NCBI RefSeq assembly: GCF_033958435.1
Contig: NC_134140.1
Span: 59,427,001 to 59,491,000, forward strand
From: Carettochelys insculpta
Lineage: Eukaryota > Chordata > Testudines > Carettochelyidae
Direction: 5' to 3'
Length of the DNA stretch: 64,000 bases
Below the pieces are notes generated by a model that saw only the letters and a list, made by a program, of their open reading frames with translations, made no database searches and was not told the origin of the DNA. The position numbers were made by a program, and so were the translations under genes. Positions 47,887 through 59,732 of the stretch are shown here, one piece after another. The first letter of the stretch is position 1; each line of letters begins with the position of its first letter.

Positions 47887-48815
47887 TCCCCTGTTCAGTA
47901 TGTGCCCTTAGATCTAATTTTCATATCTGCCCGTGTGACAGAGCAATGAGGTTAGGCAGAGTAGAGCTGTTCTTGCTGAACCTGTTCTTCTAGCCCTGTG
48001 TTCATGATCTGAGACTCTATTTTTGCTGATCAGATCAGTGACTCCGTCTTTTAAAAAACATTTTTCTTCCTCTGTCGTCTTTTGTGGGAGCAGGTGCTAT
48101 GGAAACTCCACTGCTCTATGCCAGGAACAAAGTGCAGAGCCAAGCAGCTGCAGTGGGACTTGAACAGAATGCTCTTCTGAACTGTAACAGGCTCCTCTGC
48201 ATTAACCCTGGCGCTAATAAGCCGATCCCTCCTTGGAGCATGGATGCTTACTTACTTGAACTTATTGCTATATTGCGATAGAACTCAGCAGGGTAATATG
48301 TGTCTTTACCCGTATAAGTCCTGATCAGCATTCCATGTGTACCCAGAACGCTCAATGGGAGTTTAAGGTGTTCAGAAAATACAGGATCAAATCCCAGAAC
48401 ATCAGAATTTTCTTGAACTAATTTTTTTTAAAAGTTCAAAATAAATGTGTAAGTCCTAAAAAACTAAATAAAATCACATGTATTCTTATAATAGAAAATA
48501 TAATCACATATAAAGCATGGATCTGCTATTTTCAGCCATGGTGTGCTAATTTATCATTAAAAGGCATGGAAATACACGTTGTGAAGGTGCGTTCTAATGT
48601 ACAGAAATGCAGGATTTGCTATTCAAGATCAGACATTGATCCCATTAATTTTGGTACTGTTTCCAGTAGTAACTTGATGCTTCTCTGATCAGCTTTTGAA
48701 TTAATGCATGATATTTAGCTTCTATTATTTTTATCATAGCTTGCATAACAATAAATGCCAGCACAAAAAATTATCAGGTACTTTTTAAAATTCTTCCATA
48801 ATAGTATGTGTCTCA

Positions 48816-49257
48816 GGCTGTGTCTACACTAGAGAGTTTTGTTGATGAAACTGGCGTTTTGTTGGTAAAACCTGGGGAGAGTCCACATTCCAAGGCGTTC
48901 TGTCAACAGTAAATTGACAGAATGCACCACTTCTATCTACAGTGTTTTGATGCTCCCCTGTGTGGCAAGAACGCCTTTGTTGACAGAGATCTGTTGACAA
49001 AGAGCCAGTTGGGATGTTCTGGGGAGGCGGGCGCTTCTGTTGACAGATAGGGCTTCCAGGACACCAGGCAGCTCTGTCTGCTGTGTTTCTGGTTGGCAGC
49101 TCTGTTGAGGGAGTGGCCGGGCAGTCTGGCCACTCTCTGACAGAGTGGATTGCTTTTTCGATCCAGGTTGCTGTCTGGCTGTGATCTGTCGACAGTTTTG
49201 TTGGAAGGTGTCGTCTGACATTAACTTCGTCGACAGATCACTCTAGAGTAGACATAG
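48816..49257 (+). mobile_element. GTCGAC-rich DNA element
   Basis: Begins GGCTGTGTCTACACTAGAGAG and ends CTCTAGAGTAGACATAG, an inverted pair. The interior has CAGATAGGGCTTCCAGG and GGGCAGTCTGGCCACTCTC, also found in the copies at 24,608 and (inverted) 55,273. Confidence 0.75.
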
Positions 49258-49485
49258 ATTAACTTACTGCAGCATTAAATTTCACAGGCTTACTTTGTGC
49301 TGGGTAAAGATTTTCTTTTATCTTTTCCCAAATTAGCTGCGTTCTGAGCTTGAGTGTGCTTAATTTTTTTTGTGGTCTGGACCACAGTAAAAAAAAAAAA
49401 AGAGGGACTAATTAATTTTACCTATTCCCTTTGTAGCTTGAGGACTACATTCAGGTTCCTACAAAATCTTCTCCTTTGCTGTCTT

Positions 49486-49753
49486 CAAAAACAGCAAGAA
49501 GTCCTGTGGTACCTTATAGACTAATAGGCTTATTGGAGCATTAGCTTTCGTGGACAAAGACCCACTTCATCAGATGCATCTGTTACAGTGGTCCAGACTG
49601 TGAAATTTAATGCATCTGATGAAGTGGGTCTTTGCCCATGAAAGCTTATGCTCCAATAAATCAGTTAGTCTGTAAGGTGCCACAGGACTTCTTGTGTTTT
49701 TTTTTTTTTTTTTTGTGGATACAGACTAACATGGACTAACTACCCCTCTGTTA
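49486..49753 (+). mobile_element. Short Penelope-like insertion, head-to-head terminal repeats
   Basis: The left part (about 49,490-49,578) is the inverse of the right part (about 49,610-49,705). Shared blocks are AGAAGTCCTGTGG, GGAGCAT...GCTTTCGTGG and CCCACTTCATCAGATGCAT. The right side continues through an 18-T run into GATACAGACTAACATGG and CCTCTGTTA, the PLE terminal extension. CTTTGCTGTCTT flanks both sides (49,474-49,485; 49,754-49,765), a 12-bp target-site duplication. No coding sequence is present. Confidence 0.9.
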
Positions 49754-50371
49754 CTTTGCTGTCTTTAGTCAGTCACATGTCACTTATTCCTAGGAACACT
49801 AGGACCATCTTCATTGTCCAGTTCTGGACATGTTTGTTTCTGGAAATTATTTGTTCTTTGCGGAATCTTTTTTAAAACAAGTCTGTTCCCATAGGGCACA
49901 ACACTCCAGTTGCAGGCATACCACTGTTCAACAGAGTGCTGTTGGAGCATTTCCTATATTATGTTTATACATGCATGTTTAATACACCAACAAAAGCTGT
50001 TTGCTCTGCACTGAAACTACCTCTCCATTGAGCTAGTGGACTCCTTATTCTTGATGCATTTGTTAAGACAGTCCTGTGAATTCAGAGCCCCTAAGCACGT
50101 CAAGGGAGACTGTGAGAACACTGTTGAGTTGTTTAACATTTGCAACTGTTCTGTCTAAATCAAGGTGTTAGAATGATGATCTGCTCATGCACTTCTGGGC
50201 ATAAGCTGATGGCTCAGAGGAACCAGTAATGTGTTCTTGTCCCATTACAGCATGCTACATGGATGGCCAGGCTACTACAACATTTTGAATTTGGATTATT
50301 TTCTTAAAGCATTGGCTGCTACCAGTGGCAGAAAATCAGATTAACGGACCTACATCTTTAGTGTTCATAAA

Positions 50372-50572
50372 CAGTGTTCCAGCTAAGATTGTTCCATCCA
50401 TGGGTGGAATAAATTTGTTATATGCACCAAGCTGTGTGTGGATGTACACCACCAGTAGAGAAATATGCTGCTGGCTTTGGGTGGCTGCAGGCACACTGCT
50501 AATCTGTGGGTGGCTAATCAGCTGAATTTCTCTTGGCTAGCTGCCCCAGAGCTCTGTTTACAGGGAACACTG
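50372..50572 (-). mobile_element. hAT-type MITE, CAGTGTTCC family, complete
   Basis: Ends CAGTGTTCC and GGAACACTG are perfect 9-bp inverted repeats. Flanks TTCATAAA (50,364-50,371) and TTGATAAG (50,573-50,580) agree at 6 of 8 positions. At 201 bp it is the most complete copy of the family here and defines its ends. Confidence 0.85.
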
Positions 50573-50649
50573 TTGATAAGTGCAAAGTAATTAATACTGG
50601 AAAAGGTAATCCCTACTAAGCACACACAACGTTGGGTCTAACTGCTCTC

Positions 50650-50912
50650 TTACTACTAATAGACTATTAGTATCTCTCCCCCTCCCCCTCCCCTTCTGTT
50701 CCATGTATTTGATTTGTTAGTTTTTATTTCATTTTTTTTGTGTGCTATGTAACTGTCAGTCTTTATTGGAAATGTTGTTAATCTGAAGAAGTGGGTCTGT
50801 CCCACAAAAGCTCATCACCTAATAAATTATTTTGTTAGTCTTTAAAGTGCTACGTGACTGCTGGTTTGTTTTGTTAGAATATAGAGTAACATGGCTACAT
50901 CTCTGTTACTAT
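50650..50912 (+). mobile_element. Penelope-like element 3' UTR and tail, 5'-truncated
   Basis: A CTCCCCCTCCCC run is followed by TGTATTTGATTTGTTAGTTT, then the terminal repeat (CTGAAGAAGTGGGTCTG, AAAGCTCATCACC, TTGTTAGTCTTTAAAGTGCT) and the terminal extension ending CTCTGTTACT. The same order is seen at 62,510-62,757. Confidence 0.85.
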
Positions 50913-51640
50913 TCAGAAAAGAGAGATTGGAACTGGAAAAGGTACAGAGAAGGGCAACTAAAATGATTAGGGGTATGGAACAGCTTCATGCAGGGAGAGA
51001 TTAAAAAGACTGGGACTGTTCATCTCAAAGAAGAGACAAGTAGAGCGTGGTAAAAAGTTAGAGGTATATTAAATCATGCATGGGACGGAGAAAGGAAATA
51101 GGGAAAAGTTGTTCATCTCTTCATAACACAAGAACAAAGAATTGCCTGTTGAAATTAATAGGCTGCAGTTTGAAAACAAGTAAAAGGAAGTACTTACATA
51201 AGTAAAGCCATACTGGATCAGAAAAAAGGTCCATCTAGCCCAGTATCCTGTCTTCTGACAGTGGTCAGTGCTACGTGCTTCAGAGGAAATGAACAGAGTG
51301 GATAATCATCAAGTGATGTTTCTTCACATACTGCACATTCAACTCATTGCCAGGGAATGTTGTGAAGGCCAAAAGTGTAACTGGGCTCAAAAAAATTACC
51401 TGAGTTCAGGATGGATAAGTGCATCAATGGCTATTAGCCAAGCTGGTCAGGAATGTGACTCCTTGCTTTGGATGTCCCTAAACTTCCTATTTTCAGAAGC
51501 TGGAACTGGACGACCAGGGATGGATCACTTGATATTGCCCCTTTGTGTTCTTGCCCTCTGACACACCTGGCACTGGCTACTGCCAGAAGATGGGGTACTG
51601 GACTAGCTGGACCATTGGTCTGATCCAACATGGTTGTTCT
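50913..51640 (+). mobile_element. CR1-type LINE 3' part, interrupted by a SINE-like sequence
   Basis: Plus strand reads RLELEKVQRRATKMIRGMEQ and later, after the interruption, FTYCTFNSLPGN and a 3' end with CTGGACTAGCTGGACCATTGG and CTGATCCAACATGG. These are CR1 ORF2 C-terminus and 3' UTR motifs. The frame is broken by stops. Confidence 0.8.
51197..51322 (+). mobile_element. SINE-like insertion within CR1
   Basis: Contains CATACTGGATCAG, GTCCATCTAGCCCAGTATCC and TGTCTTCTGACAGTGG, a well-represented sauropsid repeat sequence. It interrupts the CR1 frame between KRKY and FFT-like segments. Short flanks CTTACATA and CTTCACATA may be the target duplication. Confidence 0.55.
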
Positions 51641-53170
51641 TATCGTTTTACACTTGTATGTGGCGTCTGATCTTTCCTTCAAAGTTTACATACCTTCTTA
51701 GTTCCCTCTTACAATGTGAAATGGCTTCCTGAATCCTCTTCTAAGTTCCTATTTGCAACTGATCACTCCAACAATGAGTCGATAGACCAAAAATAGTTCC
51801 TATATTTAACTGTAAATCCTGACCATAAACAAGGCAGTACATGTAATCTATGATATGTACAGCAAAGATTCTGGCACAGGTATTTTTATTAGAAATCCTG
51901 GATAGCATGCAGGCAATAAACACTAAAGCATGGAAGTCCCAGTTCTGCCACAGACGGTTGAAACCTGAAGCCCCAGCCCCACCCCTGTTATCTAGGGGCT
52001 GAATTATTGCAATTTTTCAGAAAGTTGCAGAGGTCTTGTAAAGTCACTAAATCCATGACAGATACGTTATCATTTGTGCCCCCAGTTTTGTTTATATACA
52101 GAACATGTAGTTTGCCAAATGCAACAGTTGTGGAGTTTAGATTTTGGGGGTTTTTAATCATAGTTCTGCAATGATCCACGGTAAAAGAATCTGGATAGAA
52201 TTAACAAAATATCAGCTATTATTAGTACATAGCTTTTAAAATGTATTAAATGTAAAGGCTTGAAAGTTCAGTACTGGAACTTTCATAGCTCACTTTCATG
52301 GGGATTATCAGTTTTCACATACAACACTATTTGACGAAAAGGCTTCTTGAATGGTTACATTTTATTTACCTAAATGCTCACTGCACTTTCAAATGGAGAA
52401 GTTATTTCTTCACTTCCTGTCCTGCTGCATAAGGTTACTGTGCATTGTTAAAGGCTAATGTGTTCCACTCTAGAAGTGGCCATGTTTCAGTATTAGATGA
52501 AATGATTCCTGTGTACTGGACTTGGAAAAATTCACTGGTGGCTTAGCCAGGGCAAGCAGAAATTTTGTCAGGGTGAGAGGTTGAAGGGCAATGGTGGTTC
52601 ACTGTTCTCTTGAGTAAATTGGAGGTGGGAGGTGACTTCCTTTGAGTAAAGTCAAGCTGAGGAAGGGATGGTGTCCTTCATGAAGGTGGAGTTCTTCCTG
52701 CAGTGCGGTTGAGAACATTCAAAGGACCTGTAACAGGAGTAGGAAGTGAAGCTCTTGGTTCCATGACATGATGGTAATATCCCAAGCAAGACAGGCACAG
52801 CCTATTTAAAACTTGCTGTGAAGCTCGCTAGTTAGGGAAGAGCTGACTTCATGCTTTGCTACCTGTCATGAGTTTTGCAGCATCGCAAAAGAGCAGTGAG
52901 CCTTTAATGTTGTTTTCCTTTTCCAGTTTTTTGCTAGATTTTAAGCACTGTCTCCAACTAAATGCACAGTTAGCAATTTTTTATTATGCTGCTTTTGCAG
53001 ATGAACCTCAAATTTTTGAACAGCGTGGGAACACAGACAGTTTGTAACTCCAAAATGTTCATAATTCTGAACAAAACATTGTGGTTGTTTAAATGAAACG
53101 AGCACAGAAAGTTTCTTTATCAGGTCAATTTTTTAAACCTTTTTTTAAGCGTTTTGCGTTTGATACAGTA

Positions 53171-53388
53171 AACCAGCAGTCCTGTAGCACTTTAACGACT
53201 AACTACTAACAAAGTAATTTATTAGGTGATGAACTTTTGTGGGCAGACCCACTTCTCCACATCTGAAGAAGTGGGTCTGCCCCATGAAAGCTCATCAACT
53301 AATATCTTATTTTGTTAGTCTTTAAAGTGCTACGTGACTGCTGGTTTGTTTTGTTAGAATACAGACTAACATGGCTACCTCTTTAGTA
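53171..53388 (+). mobile_element. Short Penelope-like insertion, head-to-head terminal repeats
   Basis: The left arm begins AACCAGCAGTCCTGTAGC and runs to CAGACCCACTTCT; the right arm is its inverse starting CTGAAGAAGTGGGTCTG (53,263). Only the right end carries the terminal extension (ATACAGACTAACATGGC). Flanking 12-mers TTTGATACAGTA (53,159-53,170) and TTTAACACAGTA (53,389-53,400) match at 10 of 12 positions. Confidence 0.85.
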
Positions 53389-53799
53389 TTTAACACAGTA
53401 CTGAAGTATGTTTGTCTGGGATTTTGTGTGTGTGTGTCTGCTGCTTCTGCCTGATTATTCCTTCCAGTTCAAACAGAGGTGTGTTCTGGACTGGTCAGTT
53501 CATAACTTGGTGTTTGTAACTCTGATGTATGTAACTGTGAGGTTCTACTATAGTTATTTATGATTCACACATTTGTTCTCTATTTTCTAAAGGCTACAGT
53601 GAGCTCGATTAGTTTATTAGCAGTGAGCCTCCAAAAATGCCTGAGTGACAAAATACTGTGTGTATAGTACATGACTGAGAAGGGCCAATAATCTTGGAAT
53701 TTTCCAACACAAGTAAGAGACCGTCGCTTTCACCACAGAAAAGTTGCTTTGAACTCAATAGAAGATGCAGGGTTCTAAATTAACTACAGTCATTCGGGG

Positions 53800-54935
53800 C
53801 ATCATTTGGAAAGCTGAATGAAAAGCCTGTGCCAAGCATCTATCAAAACAGAAAACAGTGGCAGGGTACATAAGGAGTAGGATGGAAGGTAACAGTGGTG
53901 GTATAATGCTATTGCATGAATCAATGGCAAGTTGTCACCTGAAATGTTACGTTCAGTTCTGCTCTTAAAAATATAAAACGGAAACCCAAATGATTCAGTT
54001 TTGGGTGATGGAAAATTATTAACTGCAAAGGAGATATTCAGGTAAAAAGAAAGAAGCCTGGGACTATCAAGAGAGGTGGTGGGTAAGAGGGATCATAGAT
54101 GTGTACAGGATGACAGAGAGACTGCAGAACATGAACTGAGGGCTCTAGTTCCACTTTCTCATGCAGCAAGAGCAAAGGGACCGTCAGGATGACAGTGTTT
54201 GGTGGACACTCCTTACTTTCCTGCCAGTTGTTGATCCTGATGGGAAAAGTTTGAAGTAAGCTCTGCTGATCCATTGAGGCCAGCTGTCTTGGGGAGAGAC
54301 AAGTCATTTCTAGGGACTGATAGTGGCTCTCCAGAAGGAAAGATAGTGAGGGCTGAGCAGTGCTCAGGTAGGTCCTCTAGGAAACAATTCTCATTGTTTT
54401 TGGTTAATGTCTTGATTAATACAAGCCAACTCCATGAAAGGGATGAGTGTTCAATGCTGAAAAATGTGGATTCTGGTTTACAATTGTTGGGTGCAGTCAC
54501 CTGGTCACAAGGGCTTTCAATGAAACTGAAAAGAAACATGTTTCACAAAGAAAAGGGTCTATTTCTGGTTTCCAACCCATATTTAACACATGGAACTTGT
54601 GAGCCCTGATATCACTGTGGTTAGGAGCGTATTAGTTGGTTTCAAGAAAGGATTAGACATTTCTATGACTGAGAACATCTGTAGTTGTATTAGGTAGGAT
54701 TTTTTTTTAACCTTATGTGATTTAAATCCATATGCTTCAGGACCACACACTGATTGGAGTAGGGAAGAGCCTTCCCTTTCAGACAGACTGTCACATAACT
54801 GGCAATTAAAATTTTTTTTGTTTGTTTGCATATTCCTCTGAAGTTTGAAGTGTTAGGTGCCAACCACTATTAGCAACAAGATGCTGGACTAATGGAGCAG
54901 TGATCTTAGTTCACACAGCAATTCTTATAGGTCTT
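53800..54935 (+). mobile_element. Old CR1/L3-type LINE remnant
   Basis: GTGGTATAATGCTATTGCATG and GTTACGTTCAGTTCTGCTC correspond to the old CR1/L3 frame (IMPLY...YCVQFW). The 3' part has GATGCTGGACTAATGGAGCAG and CAGCAATTCTTATAGGTC, the usual CR1 ending. Heavily diverged, no usable frame. Confidence 0.6.
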
Positions 54936-54984
54936 TTGTGAGCCACCCTACAGAATGGAATAAGTGTAAACAGGTTGCTCATAA

Positions 54985-55245
54985 AATTTGCAGATGCCAC
55001 AGAGACGGATGATAGCATGATAAATAATTGGAAAAACAGCAGTCAAACAGAGCAATCTGGATCACTCAGTAAGCTGGCTGGGACTGTTCAAAAAACTGAG
55101 TGTTAATATAGTCAAATGGAAAGTTATATACGTTGGAACAAGGAATGCAAAATTGTACCTACAGAGCGGGGGACTGTGTCCTGCAAAGCAGTGACTGTGG
55201 AAGAGATTCAGGGATCAGAGTTAGCCCTGTAAAATTATTTTCTTT
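54985..55245 (+). mobile_element. CR1/L3-type LINE fragment
   Basis: Reads KFADATETDD and, after a stop, LYLQSG-like segments, matching the CR1 region upstream of the KCKVLHLG motif (compare 45,062-45,180). It ends near the start of the DNA element at 55,273. Confidence 0.5.
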
Positions 55246-55272
55246 TGCTCTTGTGAGGAGGGCAGGATTTTT

Positions 55273-55678
55273 GGCTATGTCTGCTTTGTCGGCAGAAGAT
55301 TTTGTTGGAAGATATCTTCCAACAAAACTTCAGTCGACAGATCATGATCAAATTGCCAAGCAGATTGCTCTGGATCACAGGAGCAATTTATTCTGTCGAC
55401 ACAGAGCAGCCGGACTGCCTGGCCACTCTGGCGGCAAAACGGCCAACCAGAAGCACAGCAGACTGGGCTGTCTGGTGTCCTTGAAGCCCTGTCTTCCAAC
55501 AGAGGCCCCCACTGGAACATCCAGACTGGTGCTCTTTCAACAGAGGTGTTATGCCTCTTGGGGAGCGGGATACAGCAGCAAAGTACTGCGTTCTGTTGAT
55601 TTACTGTTGACAGAATGCCTTGGGAATCTGAAAGCTCCTTGGGTTTTGTCGACAAAACCCTCTGGTGTAGATGTAGTC
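55273..55678 (-). mobile_element. GTCGAC-rich DNA element
   Basis: Begins GGCTATGTCTGCTTTGTCGG and ends TCTGGTGTAGATGTAGTC. The core GCCGGACTGCCTGG and CCTTGAAGCCCTGTC is the inverse of that in the copies at 24,608 and 48,816. A 203-codon frame crossing it has no recognisable features. Confidence 0.7.
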
Positions 55679-56703
55679 TTTGTTTTATTTTGCTTTATCT
55701 GGTGGGTGAAAGGGATGCTCTTGGCAAGATTGGTGATTGCATAGAGAGATTGCTGTAGGCAGTGGGGTGGAGTAGGGAGGCGCTATGTATGGGGTCAGGC
55801 CCTATATCTGAGGACTGGTGATCGTGGGTCTTGGAGGGCCTTGTAGAGCAAACCTTCCCTGCACACGTGCTGCAGTGACAGGTCCTGTAGCTCCTGTCCT
55901 ACAAGGCTGGGCCTGCGTCCTCACTCTTTGCATTGTGACCTGATGAGGGGTGGCAGCGCAAGTCCATGTTGCACTCATCCTGCAGCAGCAGCTCCTGGCC
56001 TGTAGAGCTGTGCTCAGACCTTTCCACACCAGGCACTGAAGCATGGGGTGGCAGAACTACTTAGGTCATTCCTCTTAACAGTGGGGTGGCGAAGCCAAAC
56101 CTGACCTGAGTGGTGCTGCAAACCCGTGTGCCAAGTTGCAATCCCTAGAACAAATCACCGAACGCAGCCGTGAGGAAAGCAGCTGTTGCTGCCAGGGAGT
56201 TTTTTGGTTTTCCTTATGCCTTGATTTTCATTCCATGTCCTGTTACTCTGAATTTTCCAAACCCAGGGGTGCTAGTCATAGTGGACAAGCAACTCAACAT
56301 GAGCTCTCCTTGAGGTGTTGCAAGCACAAAAGGCTTAATGTATGGGTAAGCTAGGGTGTAGCAAGCAGGAATAAGGAGATTGTTTTGTTTCTGAACATGG
56401 GCAGAGAAATTCGAATCTAATATATATCTTAGAGAGTTTGTCTGTTTGATCCAAAATGCTTCCTAAGCAGTAAGAGCTAGGACAACCAAATTCAGTATAC
56501 AGCTTCTTTTTATCTTGACTTAAAGCAAGGTTAGGGTTTAGTTGTGCCAGGAAAATGGGATATGCCTGGAATGGGATTACTTCTCATAACACCAAACAGA
56601 AAAGAGACAGAATCACCAAACCACTCTCAAAATTGACATAACTGAGTGAATGTTGAAAGAGACTGAACCGAGATGAGCCAGAAAAATAGGATGTACCTGG
56701 ATT

Positions 56704-57110
56704 TAGGGATGTTAAAGAGTGAGTAATCTGTTAACCAAGTAACTGCCAAAATTTTTTATCGGTCACTCAGTTAAACTACGCTGCTGCTCTGCATTTGAAA
56801 GGCTGAGCTGGCACGCAGGCTAGCTGAGCTTCTGTCCCTACTGTGGGGATTGGGCTCTTCCTCCTTCTCCAGTGCCCCCATCTGCATTTAAATTGACTGT
56901 AGCCCTTTCTCGTTAAAGCACAGCACATTAGGAAAATTTGTTGGGATGAAGGAAAAAATACACTGGATGGAATTCCCATTTTAAAAAAAAAAAAAAGAAA
57001 AAATTACAGTCCCTCCTTTTAAGAAATGTGCAATTAAAATTAATACAAATAACACTTTTTGAAAAATACAGTCATTTAAATAAAGCATGTACATTTTCCT
57101 TTTACTTAAA
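56704..57110. mobile_element. Probable hAT-type element related to 22,067
   Basis: Begins TAGGGATGTTAAAGAG, with GTTAACCAAGTAA soon after, like the 22,067 copy. The right side (AAATAAAGCATGTACATTTTC) resembles 38,789-38,815. An A-rich run lies at about 56,983-57,003. The right end is not defined. Confidence 0.4.
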
Positions 57111-57149
57111 ATTAATTGGGTTAGGGACCCGATCAGCAGTTGGGAAGTA

Positions 57150-57385
57150 AGACAACTATTTCAAAAATTAGAGTGATTAACAATTGGAATGAACTAGCAA
57201 GAGAAGTGGATTCTCCACCATCTTTTCATGTCATTAGCTCAAAACTTCCTGCCTTTCTGGAAGATATATTTTAATCAAACACATTTATTGTGTTCAATGC
57301 AAGAGTAACTGCATGAAATTTAAGCATTTGTGTTTATGCAGGTGGTCAGACAAGATCATTTAATGGTCCACTCTGGCCTTAAGTG
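57150..57385 (+). mobile_element. CR1/L3-type LINE 3' fragment
   Basis: TGGAATGAACTAGCAAGAGAAG, GTGGATTCTCCACCATC, TGCAGGTGGTCAGACAAGATC and TAATGGTCCACTCTGGCCTTAA match the usual order at the CR1/L3 3' end. Confidence 0.7.
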
Positions 57386-58591
57386 GCTGTGAATTGGTGC
57401 ATATGGTCTCTGTTAAATTCTATAACTATTAATACAAAAACCTAGAGAACTCGATTAAGTTTCTATAGTACAGTTTGTGTTTCGTCCCTGTTACATTGTA
57501 CAAGACATTTCCATGAAGTAAGTACTTATTGCCATCTTCAAAGTGCATCTCTCAGGATCAAATGCATCTTTTCTTAAGATAGAAGGTGTGTAGTAAATAA
57601 CCTGCAAAGTAAAGAACAAGATAATTATCTATTTAAACTTGCCTTGAAAATATCCATTCATTCATCTTGGGCAAGTATTTTGTTAATGTATTGTTATGTC
57701 GTCTTTGTTGTTGTTAAATTAAATGCAGGCAAGTAGAATCTTGTGCTAGGGCTGATACGTTTTCACAGCAATTTTTGAAACAATCTTTAGAACACACATC
57801 TGACCCTAAAACTTCATGGTGTTTTTTGTCTTGTTTCATCTTCCATCTGTTCCTTTGCTTTCCGTATTGCTTTGGTGATTCAGTTGAGTGTAGTCTCCCT
57901 TGCTGCATGACTGTCTCTCATATGATACTCCCCTTAGTTCATGACACACACGTGGTGTATTATTGCTGGGAACATTCCTGGAGAAAATCTTCAAGGCAGG
58001 ATTGAGCTGCAGCTTGGGATTGCTAAACCATAAGCCACTTCATGAGGCACTGCTGTGTCTTGCATTGCTATTTGTGCTTCCTACTAGGATGATGCGGGTT
58101 GAGATCACTGATAACACTTACCAGTGTTAAAGCCCAAGACCTATCTTTGCTGGATTTGCATTCAGTCATACTTTGGGCCCATGCACAGTGAGGTGGGAAA
58201 AGGCCTGACACCTGACATATGATCAGTTATAGCTATGGAAGGAGGAGAACTTCCTTCTCAGGCTGGTCACTCTTTTGCAAAGAAAAAAATAAGGAGGTGA
58301 AGGGAATAAATGAATGGAGATGACTTACAGATAGAGAATGAGTTGGAAGAATGACAAGAGAGAGGAATGGACATCACATGTGAAAATTTACACCAAATTA
58401 AGAGAGAGATCAAAAATGGGAATGGAAGAATAAAATTGAACATACTTATATGGTCCGACCAAGTGGGAGAAAGAAGCTGCAAGGAAACAAAGAGCTGAAG
58501 TAAAATACAGAATTGGGGGTGGGGGGAGAGGCACTGAGAGATGAGACGAGGAAAAAACCTTTGCCTTTTATAGAAATATTAGTGTGAGAGG

Positions 58592-58875
58592 GTATGTCTA
58601 GACTGTCTCCCTAACTCGAAATAATTTACACCATTTGTACGATGCAAATTGCATCAATTATTTCACATTACTTTATTTGGAACCTCTGTGCCATCCACAT
58701 GGCACCAAAATAAGTGGCAATTTCAAGATTTCCGCTACCCGTCTCATGACAAGAGGTTGTGGAAACGGAATACCGCTTTCAAAATAGAAGCACTATTTCG
58801 AGTGTGGAGAAAAGCAATGGGGTTGCTATTTTGGAATATATTTGCAGCCATAGAGAATAAACATGAGATGTAGAC
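58592..58875. mobile_element. Probable inverted-repeat MITE
   Basis: Begins GTATGTCTAGACTGTC and ends ATGAGATGTAGAC; contains CTCGAAATAATTTACACC and CTATTTCGAGTGTGG, which recall the TTTCGA-rich elements of this window. Confidence 0.5.
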
Positions 58876-59632
58876 TTGGAAGAGAGAGAGAGAAGGAAAG
58901 AAAATGGTTTTAAAGGAATCAAAAATGAGAAAAACTGAGCTACGCTTACTGTTATGTTTTAGATTATTTCGTAGAAATGCATACAATGTATTGGTTAAAA
59001 TGTTCTTATATGTAACCTTTGAGCAGTAAATAAAGAGAACAGTCTTCTGATCTATATTGAGATACTAAAATGATTTTTATCCTTCTTCTTTTGCATCCTG
59101 CTTCCTTAATGACCGTGAGAGAGTGTTGTACATTTCACTGTCTTATTGCATCTGATTTGCCTGCCTCACCCAGGTTTAGATGTCATCCTCTCCTACGGTG
59201 TGGTGTGCCTCACTGGCTAACTAGTAAGCACTCCCACACCCCTAAAGTTAGCTGAATTCCGTTGATCTGCATGCCAGTTTCTAATCATGAAAAGAAAAAA
59301 TTCCATGTTGCCAAATGTGCCTTGATTTGAATGTTTATAAATGTCCGGTGCAACATGTGTCCTACATGTGTCATCTTGGAAACCTGCCCAGTTTTAGTCC
59401 ATAAAGAGGCACCTGAAGCTTTCACATACTTTCTGTCTTGCTCTCTCTCTTACCAATGGGTGTTTTGCCATCGACTTCACTGGTAGCAGATTTGGGCCAT
59501 AAGAGAACAAATGAAACAAAACACTTGAAAATTCTGGAATCTGTAAATGTGTTTTTAAATGAGTGGATTAAAGCCCTCAGAAAATCTGTGAGTCAGTTAC
59601 TGTTGACATATCCTATTTGTTTTTCTTTCCAG

Positions 59633-59732
59633 GAGAAGAAGATTTTTCAGATTCCCTGGATGCACGCAGCACGGCATGGATGGGATGTTGAAAAAGATGC
59701 TCCTTTATTCAGAAACTGGGCAATTCACACAG
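59633..59732 (+). CDS. IRF2: IRF2 exon 3: residues 30-62 plus first base of codon 63
   Basis: Bounded by TTTCTTTCCAG and G|GTATTG. 100 bp, the size conserved for this exon across the IRF family as I recall. It encodes [18 protein letters not shown], then [15 protein letters not shown]. It holds W38, W46 and W58 of the tryptophan cluster, and A41 and H44, which contact DNA in the published IRF2 and IRF1 domain structures. The exon ends in phase 1; the split glycine codon is completed by exon 4. No lesion is seen. Confidence 0.98.

Larger units (their letters stand above)
47599..59632 (+). other. IRF2: IRF2 intron 2
   Basis: About 12.0 kb, phase 0, from GTAAGA to TTTCTTTCCAG. It is rich in mobile elements, listed separately. 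Stretches with nothing recognised: 47,891-48,815; 49,766-50,371; 51,641-53,158; 55,679-56,703; 57,386-58,591; 58,876-59,632. Confidence 0.95.

Noticed and set aside
55133..55744. 203-codon open frame on the plus strand
   Set aside because: It runs through a DNA element and has no domain; the opposite strand is also open.
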